Source: Mytilinidion resinicola
Lineage: Eukaryota > Ascomycota > Dothideomycetes > Mytilinidiales > Mytilinidiaceae
Direction of reading: 5' to 3'
Length of the DNA stretch: 64,000 nucleotides
Assembly: GCF_010093595.1 (NCBI RefSeq)
Contig: NW_022985439.1
Location: 244,869-308,868 of the forward strand
The translations under genes and the position numbers were made by a program. The notes beneath the pieces are model-generated. The model ran no database searches. It was not told the origin of the DNA and saw only the letters and a program-made list of their open reading frames with translations. Of the stretch, positions 62,552-64,000 are shown piece by piece. The number at the start of each line of letters is the position of its first letter. Within the stretch, counting starts at the first letter, position 1.

Positions 62552-62780
62552 CACGCGGGGCATGGAAAAGGTGGCACTCTAATTCTAGAACAAGCTGTCT
62601 TGTGTACGCCTGTCTGCCACTGCTTGGGTTGCCCCAATGCAATTTTAGAAACCTGAACAAGATAGAAGCTCTTCAGCTTGGGCTATGTGGAAGCTTGTTG
62701 AAGCACTTCTAGCACTGGCAGACAGGTGTACGCCCGGGCAGAGTGCTTGATGAGTGTGCCACTTCTTTCACGCCCAGCGG
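62552..62780 (-). mobile_element. MITE family C, copy 2, upstream of Ap4A phosphorylase
   Basis: About 229 bp matching copy 1 in reverse orientation across its whole length. It starts CACGCGGGGCATGGAAAAGG and ends TTCACGCCCAGCGG. The flanking target duplication is no longer clear (CCCTC versus CACAC). It ends about 70 bp before the ATG at 62851, so it probably contributes promoter or 5' UTR sequence. Confidence 0.8.
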
Positions 62781-62850
62781 CACACCAAGCATCTCCGTCG
62801 CTCATCACGTCACTGCCAACAACCTCAGTTGCTCGCCCAAACTCCCCAAA

Positions 62851-63992
62851 ATGCTGCTCGGCCTCTCAGAACCGCTCCCACATCTTGTGAACACAAAATT
62901 CAACGTCGCAAAGGCCGCCCAGCACCTGCTCTTCTCCTCTACCGAGCTTGCCGTCGTCCGTACGACAACGGACGTGCCGGTGAGCAAGCTGCTCCCTTTG
63001 CCGCGCCAGGTCTATCCCTGTGTTAACCTCCTCAAAGTTTCAGCTGCGGTATTGCCCAGCTCTCGCCAAAAAACCTACAGCCTCGGAGGATGACGCGCCT
63101 CGCGAGAAGAAAGACCCGTTCGACAACCCCTCCCCCGATCTCTGGATAGCCGATATACCTGCCGCCAATCCAACGCACCTCCTTGTTCTAAACAAATTCC
63201 CCGTGATCGTGAATCACTTCATACTCGCTACGAAAGAGAACAAGCCGCAGACGCATATGCTGGAAGAGGGCGATCTTGACGCGACATATGCTTGTCTGAA
63301 GGCATGGGAGCAGGAGCATTCAGTCCAGAAATCGCAGGGATTATTTGCGTTCTTCAACTCGGGAGAGCATAGTGGAGCGAGCCAACCGCACCGACATCTC
63401 CAGTTCCTCCCCGTCGAGAGCATGAGGAATGGTGAGGCGTCGGCGGGATGGGACCCTCTCATCGACATAATTGCGTCAAGCCCAGATTCGTCGCAAACGA
63501 GTGAGCAAGTCGCTAAACGTGGTGTAACAATGCACTAATAAGACTACAAAAGGTAGCGATTCCTTTTGGCAACATCCAAAACTACCCTTCGCCCATTTCG
63601 TTTCCTCAATACCTCCTACCCCTACAACCTCTCAGCTCTTCCAAACCTATAAAGCCCTCTACAATGCCGCAGCGACATCTGTACAAGACTACAAGCAAGC
63701 TTACCCGTGGATTGATCTCACGCTACATGCGACTGAGGACGGTTCGCTTCCCATTAGCTACAATCTGGCCATGACAACGACGGCGATGGCCATATTACCT
63801 CGAAGGAACGAAGGTAGCATGCTGCGAAAAGATGACGGGTCAGAAATCGGCTTTGTCGCTTTGAATGGGACGGCGCTTGCCGGTACTCTCATGGTCAAGT
63901 ATCAGGAAGAATGGGATATGCTGAAGTCGCGGCCGGAGAAGCTAGACCAGGTCTTGGAAGCTATTGGGTTGTCGCATAATCCTAGCATCTGA
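62851..63992 (+). CDS. Ap4A phosphorylase (ATP adenylyltransferase, APA1/APA2-like)
   Basis: Exons 62851-62979, 63038-63500 and 63553-63992 give 344 codons (343 aa). Introns have GTGAGC donors, and the second has a CACTAAT branch and an AAAAG acceptor. Order of features: an N-terminal helix (PHLVNTKFNVAKAAQHLLF); FQLRYCPALAKKP; a KDPFDNPSPDLWI segment; HLLVLNKFPVIVNHFILAT; FAFFNSGEHSGASQPHRHLQ, containing the HIT-superfamily HxHxQ active site; and the C-terminal ISYNLAMTTTAMAILPRRNE ... GFVALNGTALAGTLMVK. The enzyme degrades diadenosine tetraphosphate with phosphate to ADP and ATP and acts in the cytosol. Length agrees with the yeast APA1/APA2 family. The gene ends eight bases before the window edge. 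Confidence 0.9.
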
Positions 63993-64000
63993 ATCTATGG

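Noticed and set aside
1..64000. Biosynthetic gene cluster (PKS/NRPS/terpene)
   Set aside because: No core synthase, P450 or cluster-type transporter is present; the redox genes at 55-58 kb are not enough.

Overview
The window looks like a nuclear contig of a filamentous ascomycete (Pezizomycotina). Genes are interrupted by short GT-AG introns of 40-70 nt with CTAAC/CTGAC-type branch points. The recognisable families are typical of this group: fungal rhodopsin-domain receptor, DUF3431, GT31 with a C-terminal apple domain, TAP-like hydrolase, kappa-class GST, a Myb/SANT-like regulator and Ap4A phosphorylase. Class is not resolvable from sequence alone. Exon models were built by hand from splice signals and reading-frame continuity; no search was run.

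Layout. 0-0.6 kb: 3' end of a TAP-like alpha/beta hydrolase (+). 1-6.8 kb: three tandem minus-strand paralogues of a 2EXR/F-box-like family. The middle copy is intact, the first is broken by two TAG codons and a 240-bp MITE, and the third by a 1-nt frameshift. 7.9-18.9 kb: small membrane protein, fungal rhodopsin-type protein, Cys-motif protein, degraded GST, secreted carboxymuconate-cyclase-like protein and DUF3431 protein (all minus). 20-30 kb: MITEs, a small F-box gene, a coiled-coil protein, a degenerate ~100-bp tandem repeat, a single-pass surface protein (minus) and a GT31 glycosyltransferase (plus).

30.3-54.7 kb is the most striking part. It is one minus-strand reading path of about 8,000 codons: a signal peptide, about 36 Cys-rich PAN/apple-like modules joined by Ser/Thr-rich linkers, two hevein-type chitin-binding modules and a charged Pro/Gly/Asp tail. 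The path is cut by seven in-frame stops (all TAA or TAG), about five 1-nt-type frameshifts and a ~180-bp insertion, yet the modules stay intact across nearly every break. It is either a very recently killed giant cell-wall/adhesin gene, a gene damaged by assembly errors, or (less likely) one decoded with readthrough.

54.7-64 kb: a short-chain dehydrogenase divergent from a kappa-class GST/HCCA isomerase, then a MITE, a Myb/SANT-like regulator, a second inverted copy of that MITE, and Ap4A phosphorylase.

Three MITE families could be delimited by terminal inverted repeats and target duplications: A (5-bp TSD), B (TA TSD) and C (5-bp TSD). One interrupts a gene, one lies directly upstream of the F-box start codon, and one ends about 70 bp before the Ap4A phosphorylase start. 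The genes do not form one pathway. The shared themes are cell-surface proteins and mobile-element damage.
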